A DNA stretch of 22,691 nt from Actinobacteria bacterium UBA2541 (GCA_002340925.1 DDMR01000105.1:1-22691); one strand, 5' to 3'; positions 1 to 7,993 are shown, counted from the first letter of the stretch. Translations and numbers: made by a program. The notes: generated by a model from the sequence alone, not told the origin.

Positions 1-84
1 AAGGCCGGAACCATCGCAAAGTTGCAAGTAAATGTCGGTCAAACTGTTGCCAGCGGTGCGACCTTATGTTTAATTGAAGATTAA
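1..84 (+). CDS. C-terminal end of a biotinyl/lipoyl-domain protein (partial)
   Basis: Reading frame 1 is open from the first base to a TAA at 82-84 and gives 27 residues, KAGTIAKLQV onward, ending CLIED. The pattern G-T-I-x-x-L-x-V-x-x-G-x-x-V-x-x-G-x-x-L-x-x-I-E is the second half of a biotinyl or lipoyl carrier domain, downstream of the modified lysine. Most likely it is the C-terminus of an acyl-CoA carboxylase biotin-carrier (alpha) subunit. A lipoyl domain from a 2-oxoacid dehydrogenase E2 cannot be excluded, but E2 lipoyl domains are normally N-terminal, which favours biotin carrier. The modified lysine and the rest of the protein lie left of the window. The next gene begins 39 bp later on the same strand. 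Confidence 0.7.
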   Translation, partial: KAGTIAKLQVNVGQTVASGATLCLIED

Positions 85-111
85 ATAGATAGCAGGCTAA
101 TTACTAAGTGC

Positions 112-124
112 TAGATTTGTGGCG
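112..124 (+). promoter_or_regulatory. Probable leaderless promoter of deoC (-10 TAGATT)
   Basis: TAGATT at 112-117 fits the actinobacterial -10 consensus TANNNT. Six bases (118-123) separate it from the GTG start at 124, so transcription would begin at or next to the start codon. No Shine-Dalgarno sequence precedes this GTG. No good -35 is visible about 17-18 bp upstream, as is common for actinobacterial promoters. The same geometry recurs before pcrA and the PIG-L gene in this window. Confidence 0.5.
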
Positions 125-1071
125 TGAATTCAACGCTACTGGCAGATAACAGCGAAGCTTCGTTAAAGAAATTCCTAAATACGCTCTCTGCTGTTGATGA
201 AGTTGGTGCAAAAGCCCGAGTAGAAATGCTGGGCACTCGAAGCATCAAGACTTCAAGCAAAAATTGGGCAATAGATTTAGCAATCCGAATGGTGGATTTA
301 ACTACCCTCGAAGGCGCGGATACTCCAGGAAAAGTCAGAGCGCTCTGCGCAAAAGGTGTTTATCCGGACCCAACTGATTTAACCGTTCCATCTGTTGGTG
401 CAATCTGCGTTTACAACGACATGGTGAAAATTGCTCGCCAAGCACTTGATGCTGGCGGCGGTAAGAATATTCCAGTCGCAGCAGTCTCGACCGCATTCCC
501 ATCTGGGCGAGCAAGTATTGAAGTCAAGATTCAAGATACGCGAGATGCAATTGCAAATGGTGCAACAGAAATTGATATGGTCATTGATCGCGGAGCTTTC
601 TTAGCAGGTAAATTGGGATATGTCTTTGATCAAATCAGAACAATTAAAGAGGTTTGCGGAAGTAATATCCATCTAAAAGTTATTTTAGAGACTGGCGAAC
701 TTGTCACATTAGATAACGTTAGAAAGGCCTCATATCTCGCAATGCTTGCTGGTGCAGATTTCATAAAGACCAGCACCGGAAAAGTTGCACCGGCCGCCAC
801 AGCACCTGTCGTATATGTGATGCTTGAAGCGGTGAGAGATTATTACAAGATGACTGGCACCCGAATTGGGGTAAAGCCAGCTGGTGGAATCCGAAATACC
901 AAAGATGCAATCAAGCAATTGGTCTTGGTAAATGAAATAGCTGGTCCAGAGTGGCTTGATCCTTCGCTATTTAGAATCGGCGCAAGTGCGCTTCTAAATG
1001 ATTTACTCATGCAACGTATGAAAATGCGCGATGGGTATTACGCTAGCCCTAACTACGTGACGCTGGATTAA
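124..1071 (+). CDS. deoC: Deoxyribose-phosphate aldolase
   Basis: A 315-residue class I DeoC, which cleaves 2-deoxyribose-5-phosphate to acetaldehyde and glyceraldehyde-3-phosphate in deoxynucleoside catabolism in the cytoplasm. The Schiff-base lysine is K215 in GADFIKTSTGK, and the second active-site lysine is K251 in GVKPAGGI. The EIDMVID segment supplies the conserved aspartate. It is longer than the roughly 220-260 residue short bacterial forms because of an N-terminal extension of about 60 residues, resembling the long (eukaryote-like) DERA type. The start is GTG with no ribosome binding site and a -10 box six bases upstream, suggesting a leaderless transcript. It is followed after 16 bp by an aldehyde dehydrogenase that could oxidise the acetaldehyde product. 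Confidence 0.95.
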   Translation: MNSTLLADNSEASLKKFLNTLSAVDEVGAKARVEMLGTRSIKTSSKNWAIDLAIRMVDLTTLEGADTPGKVRALCAKGVYPDPTDLTVPSVGAICVYNDMVKIARQALDAGGGKNIPVAAVSTAFPSGRASIEVKIQDTRDAIANGATEIDMVIDRGAFLAGKLGYVFDQIRTIKEVCGSNIHLKVILETGELVTLDNVRKASYLAMLAGADFIKTSTGKVAPAATAPVVYVMLEAVRDYYKMTGTRIGVKPAGGIRNTKDAIKQLVLVNEIAGPEWLDPSLFRIGASALLNDLLMQRMKMRDGYYASPNYVTLD

Positions 1072-1087
1072 TGAGAGTGAATAAGTA

Positions 1088-2530
1088 ATGGAAAAGTTTG
1101 AATACGCACCAGCGCCAGAGTCGGCTGCGCTTGTAGATATTAAGAGCGAATATGGGCTATTTATAACTGGAAAATTTGTTGCACCAAAGAGTGGCAAAAC
1201 ATTCACAACCGTTAATCCAGCAACCGAAGAAGTATTGGCAAAAATTGCTTACGCTGAACTCACCGATGTAAATCTGGCTGTAACAGCTGCCCGTAACGCT
1301 TTTACAAAAACCTGGTCGAAAATGCCTGCGGCCGAACGTGGAAAGTATCTCTTTAGAATTGCCCGAATCCTGCAAGAGCGATCCCGGGAATTTGCAGTGC
1401 TTGAAACTTTAGATAACGGAAAACCAATCCGTGAAACTAGAGACACAGATATTCCACTTGCTGCTGCGCACTTCTTTTATCATGCTGGCTGGGCTGACAA
1501 ACTTTCATACGCTGGCGTTGGTTCAAATCCAAAACCATATGGCGTAACTGCTCAGATAATTCCATGGAATTTTCCGATGCTTATGCTGGCCTGGAAAATT
1601 GCACCTGCACTAGCAACTGGAAATACCGTTGTGTTAAAGCCAGCAGAGACAACACCATTAACCGCGCTCTTATTTGCAGAAGTTTGCCAACAAGCAGGAT
1701 TGCCAGCGGGCGTTGTAAACATAATTACCGGCGATGGAGCTACTGGATCTCATCTTGTCAATCATCCAGGGGTAGATAAAGTTGCCTTCACTGGTTCAAC
1801 AAGTGTTGGAAAGGCGATTGCTAAAGCGATTGCCGGAACCAAGAAGAGCGCAACCCTTGAACTTGGCGGCAAGGGCGCGAATATAGTTTTTGAAGATGCC
1901 GCGATAGATGAAGCGGTTGAAGGCATAGTTAATGGAATTTTCTTTAATCAGGGACATGTTTGCTGTGCTGGATCAAGGTTATTGGTTCAAGAGAATATCC
2001 AGGATGAACTCCTAGAGAAGCTTAAAAACCGAATCAATTTAATTCGGATTGGTAATCCAATGGATAAGAACACTGACCTGGGTGCAATCAATAGTTCGGA
2101 ACAACTCTCTAGGATTAAAGAGCTTGCTGATTCAGGTGATATTGAAGGCTTGCAGCGTTGGAGTCCAAATTGCTCACTTCCGACAACTGGTTTCTGGTAT
2201 CCCCCAACAATATTTACTGGGGTTTCACAATCACATCGAATTGCGCGCGAAGAAATATTTGGGCCGGTTCTATCTGTTCTTACTTTCCGCACTCCACAAG
2301 AAGCAATCGATAAAGCGAATAACACTCCTTTCGGACTTTCAGCAGGAATCTGGAGCGATAAAGGTTCACGAATTCTCTGGGCCGCCAAACAACTTCGAGC
2401 TGGCGTTATCTGGTCAAATACATTTAACAAATTTGATCCTGCTAGCCCATTCGGTGGCTATAAGGAATCTGGCTGGGGCCGCGAAGGTGGACGACATGGC
2501 CTTAGTGGCTATTTGAAGGGTGAAAAATAA
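1088..2530 (+). CDS. NAD(P)-dependent aldehyde dehydrogenase, catalytically complete (ALDH-A)
   Basis: A 480-residue aldehyde dehydrogenase superfamily enzyme. Visible active-site parts are PWNFP at about 159-163 (oxyanion-hole Asn), KPAE at 184-187 (cofactor-binding Lys), E258 in ELGGK (general base) and catalytic C292 in GHVCCAGSR. The late EEIFGPV motif is also intact. The position directly after deoC implies oxidation of acetaldehyde from deoxyribose to acetate; this substrate is inferred from context, not from sequence. The protein stops at HGLSGYLKGEK, just where most ALDHs continue with the oligomerisation strand (often YxEVKTV), so that tail looks shortened. The stop overlaps the start of the next gene by one base (TAATG), indicating translational coupling with the ALDH-like partner. 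Confidence 0.93.
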   Translation: MEKFEYAPAPESAALVDIKSEYGLFITGKFVAPKSGKTFTTVNPATEEVLAKIAYAELTDVNLAVTAARNAFTKTWSKMPAAERGKYLFRIARILQERSREFAVLETLDNGKPIRETRDTDIPLAAAHFFYHAGWADKLSYAGVGSNPKPYGVTAQIIPWNFPMLMLAWKIAPALATGNTVVLKPAETTPLTALLFAEVCQQAGLPAGVVNIITGDGATGSHLVNHPGVDKVAFTGSTSVGKAIAKAIAGTKKSATLELGGKGANIVFEDAAIDEAVEGIVNGIFFNQGHVCCAGSRLLVQENIQDELLEKLKNRINLIRIGNPMDKNTDLGAINSSEQLSRIKELADSGDIEGLQRWSPNCSLPTTGFWYPPTIFTGVSQSHRIAREEIFGPVLSVLTFRTPQEAIDKANNTPFGLSAGIWSDKGSRILWAAKQLRAGVIWSNTFNKFDPASPFGGYKESGWGREGGRHGLSGYLKGEK

Positions 2531-3369
2531 TGCGCATTGATGTTATGAAAACTTATAAATTATTTATTAATGGCAGCTTTCCCCGAAGTGAATCTGGTCG
2601 AGTTTATGAAATCACTGATAGCAAGGGAAAGTTTCTGGCAAATCCCTGCCTTGGATCAAGAAAAGATTTGCGTGAATCTGTCGTATCAGCACGTAAGGCC
2701 CATAAAGGTTGGTCTAATGCAACTGCGTTTAATCGCGGCCAAATTCTCTATCGGGTAGCCGAAATAATGCAAGGGCGTGCCGATCAATTCATTGCAGAGA
2801 TCATTGCGCAAGAAGGATCAACTCCTGCAGCAGCAAAGGCACAAGTGCAGAGCGCAATAGATACTTGGGTTTGGTATGCCGGTTGGTGTGACAAAATTGA
2901 AGCGATCTCAGGATCATCGAATCAAGTCTCTGGACCGTTCTATAACTTCTCAATTCCAGAAAGCCTAGGTGTCATTGCAATCTTTGCTGATGCCAAGCCA
3001 TCTCTGCTTAATTTAGTTTCAGGATTAGCACCAGTTATAGCTTCAGGAAATACTGCAATTCTTATTGCAAATGAAAAATTTCCATTATGTGCAATCACAC
3101 TCGCTGAATGCCTGGCAACAAGTGATGTCCCTGCCGGGGTAGTAAATATCCTGACCGGAAAGTTTGATCAATTCGTAACATGGTCTGGTTCACACATGGA
3201 TATTGATGGAATTGATGCAACCGGAGTCAGCAGCAAAGATTTAACTGAACTTAGAGAGCTTGGTTCAGAGAATCTAAAGCGGATACAAACCTTCGGCGAA
3301 TTACAGTCAACGAAACGGATGACAAGCTTTATGGAGATTAAAACTATCTGGCACCCGATTGGAATCTAA
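2530..3369 (+). CDS. Short aldehyde dehydrogenase-like protein lacking the catalytic region (ALDH-B, probable pseudoenzyme)
   Basis: 279 residues whose first ~220 align by eye with the N-terminal NAD-binding part of aldehyde dehydrogenases (LFINGSF, the AGW region, SGNTAIL, PAGVVNILTG). The PWNFP motif is replaced by FADAKP (152-157) and the KPAE cofactor motif by IANE (179-182). The whole segment that should carry the general-base Glu and catalytic Cys is absent. After a short linker the protein ends FMEIKTIWHPIG (269-276 region), which resembles the extreme C-terminal oligomerisation strand of ALDHs, so this reads as an internal deletion rather than a truncation. The start at 2530 overlaps the ALDH-A stop and has an AGGG ribosome site 9 nt upstream; ATG 2545 is an alternative without one. 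It probably binds or stabilises ALDH-A. I recall similar short paralogues after deoC-ALDH in other actinobacteria. Confidence 0.8.
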   Translation: MRIDVMKTYKLFINGSFPRSESGRVYEITDSKGKFLANPCLGSRKDLRESVVSARKAHKGWSNATAFNRGQILYRVAEIMQGRADQFIAEIIAQEGSTPAAAKAQVQSAIDTWVWYAGWCDKIEAISGSSNQVSGPFYNFSIPESLGVIAIFADAKPSLLNLVSGLAPVIASGNTAILIANEKFPLCAITLAECLATSDVPAGVVNILTGKFDQFVTWSGSHMDIDGIDATGVSSKDLTELRELGSENLKRIQTFGELQSTKRMTSFMEIKTIWHPIGI

Positions 3370-3372
3370 GGT

Positions 3373-4374
3373 TTAGTTTACGATTATAATTTTCTTTGAA
3401 ATGATTGCACTCTTGGCTCGGGTGAGAGCGCTCTTTGAAGCCGAATTAGCTGATGTTGCAATTAAATCTATTCCCTTATTCGAAATTGTGTAATTTCGAC
3501 CAAAGACGCCCCGCTCGCCATCCACCTCTTCTGTAATTGATCTTCCAGATATTGCGGCACTGAATAAGTCGCTGATAGCAATGTCATATCTTTGATTAAC
3601 ATAACCAATCAGAAATTTCTGGGCGCTCTTGGTTGCAATAAAGAATTGATCTGGCCGAATACCAATTAACTTTATAGATTTCTTAGCCTTTGCCAGCTTA
3701 TTTGCTTCCGTTAAAACACTGCCATTTCGTGACCAGTTTATGAAAAAAACATCCCCACCCTGCCCTGAAAGTTTGGCAATTTCAGCTTCAGCAGATGCCG
3801 ATGCATTCGCGGCAAAAACCTTTGCTTTAACCCCAGCATATTTTACGCCAGCTCTAAAATTCTTACGATTAATTGAATTGTTCGGATTGGATGCATCTCC
3901 TAGATATCCAACTTTTTTAGACTTTGAATTTAAGGCTGCCGTTACTCCTGCCAAGAACGAACCCTGATTTAAATCAAAGGCCATGCAACTCACATTTAGA
4001 GATTCAACGCCATCACTTGCGATTACAGCAAATTGCGATTCTGGATACTTGTCTGACATAAAAATCATTGCTTGATTAAAAGAAGGTCCCACACCAATTA
4101 TTAAGTCATAACTTGCTTTAACTAAGAATTCGATTCGGTTTTCGCGATCAAAATCAATTCCAGTTGTCACTAATTCGCGCACATCAAAATCTGAGAGACC
4201 TAGCTTCGCCTTGGCGCTATCAACTCCAGCAGCAGCAGCATCATTTATGGCTCTATCGCCACGGCCACCTACATCGTAAATAATTCCGATTTTTACTTTT
4301 TCTGGTGCGGCATTTACTGGCGCAATTGGCAGAAGCGCCATGAGCGCAGCAATTATGAAAAATCTTTTAGCCAC
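3373..4374 (-). CDS. BMP-family (BmpA/PnrA/Med-like) solute-binding protein
   Basis: A 333-residue periplasmic-binding-type protein of the BMP family, whose characterised members bind nucleosides for ABC import. The mature N-terminus [21 protein letters not shown] carries the family's GGRGD-x-x-x-N-D signature, and [10 protein letters not shown] and NQGSFLAG match later conserved blocks. A signal peptide is clear (MAKR, hydrophobic core, PVNA/AP), but there is no lipobox cysteine, so cleavage by signal peptidase I is predicted, unusual for a Gram-positive binding protein. The start is GTG, overlapping the trpS stop by 8 bp, with AGGA 10 nt upstream inside trpS. No permease or ATPase gene adjoins it. 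It converges on the deoC operon with a 3-bp gap, and that proximity supports nucleoside uptake as its role. Confidence 0.85.
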   Translation of the reverse strand: MAKRFFIIAALMALLPIAPVNAAPEKVKIGIIYDVGGRGDRAINDAAAAGVDSAKAKLGLSDFDVRELVTTGIDFDRENRIEFLVKASYDLIIGVGPSFNQAMIFMSDKYPESQFAVIASDGVESLNVSCMAFDLNQGSFLAGVTAALNSKSKKVGYLGDASNPNNSINRKNFRAGVKYAGVKAKVFAANASASAEAEIAKLSGQGGDVFFINWSRNGSVLTEANKLAKAKKSIKLIGIRPDQFFIATKSAQKFLIGYVNQRYDIAISDLFSAAISGRSITEEVDGERGVFGRNYTISNKGIDLIATSANSASKSALTRAKSAIISKKIIIVN

Positions 4375-5380
4375 GAGGAATCAGTCCTAGCGCTTCATAT
4401 ACATCTTTTAGTGTTTTCGAAGCAACTGCATCTGCTTTCTCCGCACCAATCTTTAGTAGCTTCTTCAAGTGTGCTTCATCTTTCAATAATTCTTCCGCTC
4501 TTTCTCTAACTGGGTTTAGATACTCGACTACGACTTCTGCAACACCGGACTTGAAATCTCCATATCCCTTGCCAGCAAAATCATTCTGTGCTTGATCTAT
4601 AGTCTTGCCAATTAAAGCACTATAGATAGTAAGTAAATTTGATACTCCAGGTTTTTCCTTTTCATCGAAGATTACTTCGCGACCAGTGTCGGTCACTGCA
4701 CTCTTTATCTTCTTAGTATTTACCTCGGGACTATCCATCAGCTCGATTACACCACCGCCTGATGAACTTGATTTGCTCATCTTCGCTGTTGGATCCTGCA
4801 AATCATTTATCCTCGCACCAGCTTTAAGAATATAACCTTCAGGAATTGTAAAAGTCTGACCAAATTTTGAGTTGAAACGTTGGCCAAGATCTCGTGTTAA
4901 TTCAATATGTTGTCTCTGATCTTCGCCTACTGGGACCTTATTTGCTTGATATAACAAGATGTCAGCGGCCTGCAAAATCGGATAGGTAAATAAACCAACA
5001 ACGGCGCGATCCGAACCAGCTTTCTGCGACTTATCTTTAAATTGGGTCATCCGACTTGCTTCACCAAATCCAGTTAAGCACTCCAGAACCCAACTCAATT
5101 GATTGTGGGAGGGAACGTGAGATTGAATAAAGAGCGTGCACTTATCAGGATCAAGCCCTAGCGCAATTAACTGAGCAACAGAGGCCAGCGTGCGCTTGCG
5201 AAAATCTTCTGGTTTGGTTTCTACAGTGAGAGCATGCAGATCGACTACACAATAAAAAGCATCGTTAGTGTTCTGTAAATCCACCCATTGCTTAATCGCG
5301 CCTAAGTAATTCCCTAGATGAAAAGAACCATGAGTTGGCTGAATACCAGATAACACTCGCTCCTTAGCAGCGCTATTCAT
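4367..5380 (-). CDS. trpS: Tryptophan--tRNA ligase
   Basis: A class I aminoacyl-tRNA synthetase that charges tRNA-Trp. Motifs include [20 protein letters not shown] near the N-terminus (the HIGH-type motif is HLGN) and KMSKS at about residue 200, with [15 protein letters not shown] between them in the catalytic core. The length of about 337 residues is normal for bacterial TrpS. The frame is also open to an ATG at 5401 (344 residues) and an ATG at 5389. I prefer 5380 because a GGAAAG ribosome-binding sequence lies 9 nt upstream and family members begin close to RVLSGIQPT. The start overlaps the stop of the upstream CNNM-type gene by 8 bp and the stop overlaps the BMP gene start by 8 bp, so the three genes are probably one operon. 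Confidence 0.95.
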   Translation of the reverse strand: MNSAAKERVLSGIQPTHGSFHLGNYLGAIKQWVDLQNTNDAFYCVVDLHALTVETKPEDFRKRTLASVAQLIALGLDPDKCTLFIQSHVPSHNQLSWVLECLTGFGEASRMTQFKDKSQKAGSDRAVVGLFTYPILQAADILLYQANKVPVGEDQRQHIELTRDLGQRFNSKFGQTFTIPEGYILKAGARINDLQDPTAKMSKSSSSGGGVIELMDSPEVNTKKIKSAVTDTGREVIFDEKEKPGVSNLLTIYSALIGKTIDQAQNDFAGKGYGDFKSGVAEVVVEYLNPVRERAEELLKDEAHLKKLLKIGAEKADAVASKTLKDVYEALGLIPRG

Positions 5381-6680
5381 GAGGTGCATCTTTCCATTCA
5401 TTACTTGAGATTAATAACTGCCCAGCGCGTTTTCCTTCTACGGTCAGAACGGTAATCTGAACTTGGTTAACGGTGATTGAATCATGAGGTTCTGGAATTC
5501 GCCCTAGGTAATCCATAACCAATCCACCTACAGTTTCATATGGACCTTCTGGGAGAACAATTCCAGTTTCATCAAATAGATCCTCGAGTGAAATCAAACT
5601 ATCAATTTCGAACTCTCCGGTTCTTGCCTGTGGAGTTACTTCAACCTCTTCGGAATCATATTCATCGTGGATATCCCCAATTAAACATTCAACTAAATCT
5701 TCAAGCGTGATGATTCCATCAGTGCCACCATATTCATCTAGGACTACCGCGATGTGGCTTCGTTTAGATCGCATTTCAGCAAGGGCAGGAAGAACTCCCT
5801 TGGTTCCAGGTAAATTGAGTACTGGGCGAACTAAATCCAAAATTGATTCACCGGCAGAGGAATGAATCTTTGGATTTAATAGATCTCGGACATGGAGAAA
5901 ACCGATAACTTCATCTGTGCTGCCACGAGTTACTGGATATCTAGAATGTGAATGTTCAATAGCAACAGCTACTGCATCCGTGATTGAAAGGCCAACATCC
6001 ATGAAATCAACTTCAGTTCTTGGAACCATAATTTCATGAAGTTGAAGATCGCCAGCTGCAAAAACCTCTTCGACAATTTCACGCTCTTCATCACTCAGTG
6101 AAGTATGGCCCGAGACTAATTCAGCTAATTCAGCTTCAGAAATCTCATTTCTAATCTCTTTGGCGCCTATTCCGAAAATCTTTACGATAGCATCCGTCGA
6201 TTTAGATAACAACCAAATTATTGGCCGAAATACCTTTGCGGTGAAATCAATAAGTGGTGCAACAGCGAGCGCAATTATCTCAGTTCGATAAAGTGCTAAA
6301 CGTTTGGGAACTAGTTCGCCAAATACCAATGACACATATGCAATCACAATTGTTATCGAGATAAGCGCAAGAGTTTTACTTACTCCTTCTGACAATCCCA
6401 AATCTTCAAATAATGGAGAGATATATCTGCCTAATCGCTCGGCACCGAATGCTGCTGAAAGGAAGCCAAGGAAGGTAATTCCAATTTGAACTGCTGCTAA
6501 AAACCCATTTGGATTTTTCGTAAGTGCAACAACGCGGTCACCACGCTTGCCCTTGCCCGCAAGTTGGCGAATCTGTGACTCCCGAAGCGAGATCAGAGCA
6601 ATCTCGGCTGCCACGAAGATCCCGGCAGTCCCAATAAACAAGAGGACTATGCCAATATCGCCGAGGACTTGAATGCTCAC
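5373..6680 (-). CDS. CNNM/CorC-family membrane protein (DUF21, CBS pair, CorC_HlyC)
   Basis: A 435-residue integral membrane protein of the hemolysin-C/CorB-like CNNM family, whose members are linked to magnesium or other divalent-cation export. Order: DUF21 membrane domain over roughly the first 190 residues with several hydrophobic helices ([20 protein letters not shown] at the start), then a CBS-pair region beginning at about residue 215 ([52 protein letters not shown]), then the CorC_HlyC C-terminal domain ending at 435. The annotation 'hemolysin' is historical; no haemolytic role is implied. The start is GTG with a TACCCT -10 box 7 nt upstream and no ribosome site, so the transcript may be leaderless. 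It heads the operon with trpS and the BMP protein. Confidence 0.92.
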   Translation of the reverse strand: MSIQVLGDIGIVLLFIGTAGIFVAAEIALISLRESQIRQLAGKGKRGDRVVALTKNPNGFLAAVQIGITFLGFLSAAFGAERLGRYISPLFEDLGLSEGVSKTLALISITIVIAYVSLVFGELVPKRLALYRTEIIALAVAPLIDFTAKVFRPIIWLLSKSTDAIVKIFGIGAKEIRNEISEAELAELVSGHTSLSDEEREIVEEVFAAGDLQLHEIMVPRTEVDFMDVGLSITDAVAVAIEHSHSRYPVTRGSTDEVIGFLHVRDLLNPKIHSSAGESILDLVRPVLNLPGTKGVLPALAEMRSKRSHIAVVLDEYGGTDGIITLEDLVECLIGDIHDEYDSEEVEVTPQARTGEFEIDSLISLEDLFDETGIVLPEGPYETVGGLVMDYLGRIPEPHDSITVNQVQITVLTVEGKRAGQLLISSNEWKDAPHE

Positions 6681-6687
6681 GGGCGTA

Positions 6688-6693
6688 AGGGTA
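6688..6693 (-). promoter_or_regulatory. Probable -10 element (TACCCT) of the CNNM-trpS-BMP operon
   Basis: On the minus strand TACCCT fits TANNNT and lies 7 nt before the GTG start at 6680. No purine-rich ribosome site lies between them. The spacing suggests that transcription starts at or one base before the start codon, giving a leaderless mRNA. The -35 region is not recognisable. Confidence 0.4.
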
Positions 6694-6709
6694 ACTTCTT
6701 TACCTTAAG

Positions 6710-6725
6710 GGAAATGCTGATTTCC
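6710..6725. repeat. 16-bp inverted repeat in a divergent intergenic region (possible operator)
   Basis: GGAAAT (6710-6715), a 4-base centre GCTG, and ATTTCC (6720-6725) form a perfect 6-bp inverted repeat. It lies 30-45 bp upstream of the CNNM gene's GTG and about 130 bp upstream of the ABC ATPase gene. The position over the -35 zone of the minus-strand promoter suits a regulator site, but the arms are short and no regulator family is recognised. Confidence 0.25.
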
Positions 6726-6820
6726 GGGCTTCCGATAGCCAAAGCGGCGCCGAGCGCGTAACCTATGACAACGCTCACCCGAGCGCGAACTACCAGCTTA
6801 ACCTTTATCCAAAGGATCGT

Positions 6821-6838
6821 CGGGCACGTACCTGCCCG
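6821..6838 (+). promoter_or_regulatory. GC-rich hairpin just upstream of the ugpC ribosome binding site
   Basis: CGGGCA (6821-6826), a 6-base loop, then TGCCCG (6833-6838) forms a perfect 6-bp GC-rich stem ending 4 bases before the AAGGAG ribosome site (6842-6847) of the ABC ATPase gene. A stem this close to the ribosome site could modulate initiation or stabilise the 5' end of the mRNA. The 174-bp gap holding it (6681-6854) is the largest in the window and by eye is more GC-rich than the genes around it. No known riboswitch or T-box class is recognised. Confidence 0.35.
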
Positions 6839-6854
6839 GAAAAGGAGCAAGAAA

Positions 6855-7940
6855 ATGGCATCAGTCGTCTTCGAAAACGCATCACGGGTTTATCCAGGCA
6901 CCACCAAGCCTGCAGTAGATAAATTAAATCTAACTATTAATGATGGTGAATTCCTTGTTCTAGTTGGTCCATCAGGTTGTGGAAAATCAACATCACTCCG
7001 CATGCTCGCTGGCCTAGAAGAAGTTGATACTGGCTCAATTCGTATCGGTGATAAAGATGTAACTCACGTTGCACCTAAAGATCGCGATATTGCAATGGTG
7101 TTTCAGTCATACGCGCTCTACCCACATATGTCCGTCGCTGAAAATATGGGTTTCGCACTAAAGATTGCTGGCGTAGATAAGGCCGAACGTGATCGCCGCG
7201 TTAAAGAAGCTGCAAAACTTCTTGACCTTGAAGATTATTTAGATCGTAAACCAAAGGCGCTTTCTGGTGGACAACGCCAGCGCGTAGCAATGGGGCGCGC
7301 AATTGTTCGCGAACCACAAGTTTTCTTGATGGATGAACCACTTTCAAACTTGGATGCAAAGCTTCGCGTTGCAACTCGTACTCAAATCGCTGCGCTACAA
7401 CGCCGCCTTGGAATCACAACTGTTTATGTAACACACGATCAAGTTGAAGCGATGACCATGGGAGATCGCGTTGCAGTGCTTAAGGATGGATTGCTACAGC
7501 AAGTCGATACGCCTCGCAATCTTTACGAAAAACCAGCAAATGCATTCGTTGCTGGATTTATTGGCTCACCTGCCATGAACTTGCTAAACGTTCCAGCTTC
7601 TGGCGGAAAGGCAAAGCTTGGTGGATTTAGTGTTGATGTTCCAGCAAGCGCCGGTGCACTTGTAACTGTCGGTGTTCGCCCAGAAGGATTTACTCCTGCC
7701 ACTTCAGGTGGTTTCGATGTTCTGGTTGAAGTTGTTGAAGAGCTTGGCTCTGATGCATTCATCTATGGAAAGCCGGTAGATAAGAGTATTAAGTTTGCGC
7801 AAGAAACAGATGAAGGTGCCCAAGTAATTGTTCGCTGGAATCCGAAGAATCCACCTAAACCAGGTGACACTATCTCGGTTAATGCAATTGCATCAGCAGT
7901 TCATCTATTTGATGCAAATTCTGGAGAACGAATCAATTAA
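6855..7940 (+). CDS. ugpC: Sugar ABC transporter ATP-binding protein, UgpC/MsmK/MalK type
   Basis: A 361-residue cytoplasmic ATPase of carbohydrate ABC importers. Walker A is GPSGCGKST (38-46), the Q-loop glutamine is Q84, the signature LSGGQ is 136-140, Walker B VFLMDE is 156-161, and the switch histidine is H194 in YVTHDQ. A C-terminal MalK-like OB/TOBE regulatory domain follows (ANAFVAGFIGSPAMN; GVRPEGF). The frame is open to an ATG at 6765, but I place the start at 6855: AAGGAG lies 8 nt upstream and the protein then begins MASVVFENA, as relatives do. No permease or binding-protein genes adjoin it, so it is probably a shared ATPase serving several sugar transporters, as described for MsiK in Streptomyces. 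The gene is monocistronic and followed by a strong terminator. Confidence 0.95.
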   Translation: MASVVFENASRVYPGTTKPAVDKLNLTINDGEFLVLVGPSGCGKSTSLRMLAGLEEVDTGSIRIGDKDVTHVAPKDRDIAMVFQSYALYPHMSVAENMGFALKIAGVDKAERDRRVKEAAKLLDLEDYLDRKPKALSGGQRQRVAMGRAIVREPQVFLMDEPLSNLDAKLRVATRTQIAALQRRLGITTVYVTHDQVEAMTMGDRVAVLKDGLLQQVDTPRNLYEKPANAFVAGFIGSPAMNLLNVPASGGKAKLGGFSVDVPASAGALVTVGVRPEGFTPATSGGFDVLVEVVEELGSDAFIYGKPVDKSIKFAQETDEGAQVIVRWNPKNPPKPGDTISVNAIASAVHLFDANSGERIN

Positions 7941-7950
7941 TTTAAATTAA

Positions 7951-7986
7951 AAAGCCCCGCTGCCATCTCTGGTGCGGGGCTTTTTT
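7951..7986. terminator. Bidirectional Rho-independent terminator between ugpC and icd
   Basis: A 10-bp perfect stem, AAAGCCCCGC (7951-7960) with GCGGGGCTTT (7974-7983), encloses a 13-base loop and runs into TTTTTT at 7981-7986. On the other strand the stem is followed by CTTTTTAATTTAAATT, so it can terminate both the plus-strand ugpC transcript and the minus-strand icd transcript. ugpC stops at 7940 and icd at 7994, so it occupies essentially the whole convergent gap. It is the only strong intrinsic terminator I see in the window. Confidence 0.93.
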
Positions 7987-7993
7987 ATTGTAA

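Noticed and set aside
1987..2516. Overlapping open frames on both strands within ALDH-A (147 and 155 codons).
   Set aside because: Composition is that of out-of-frame translation, and ALDH-A is intact with conserved motifs through the region.
2530..3369. ALDH-B read as a simple truncated pseudogene or frameshift.
   Set aside because: It has a ribosome site, a coupled start, a single open frame and an ordered ALDH-like C-terminal tail. The opposing BMP gene starts 3 bp later, leaving no room for leftover catalytic-domain sequence.
5373..6680. Calling the CNNM/CorC protein a hemolysin toxin.
   Set aside because: The family name is historical. The domain set DUF21-CBS-CorC_HlyC points to divalent-cation transport, not toxicity.
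6765..6854. N-terminal extension of the sugar ABC ATPase from ATG 6765.
   Set aside because: The extra 30 residues are unlike the family, overlap the structured leader, and ATG 6855 has a strong AAGGAG site 8 nt upstream.
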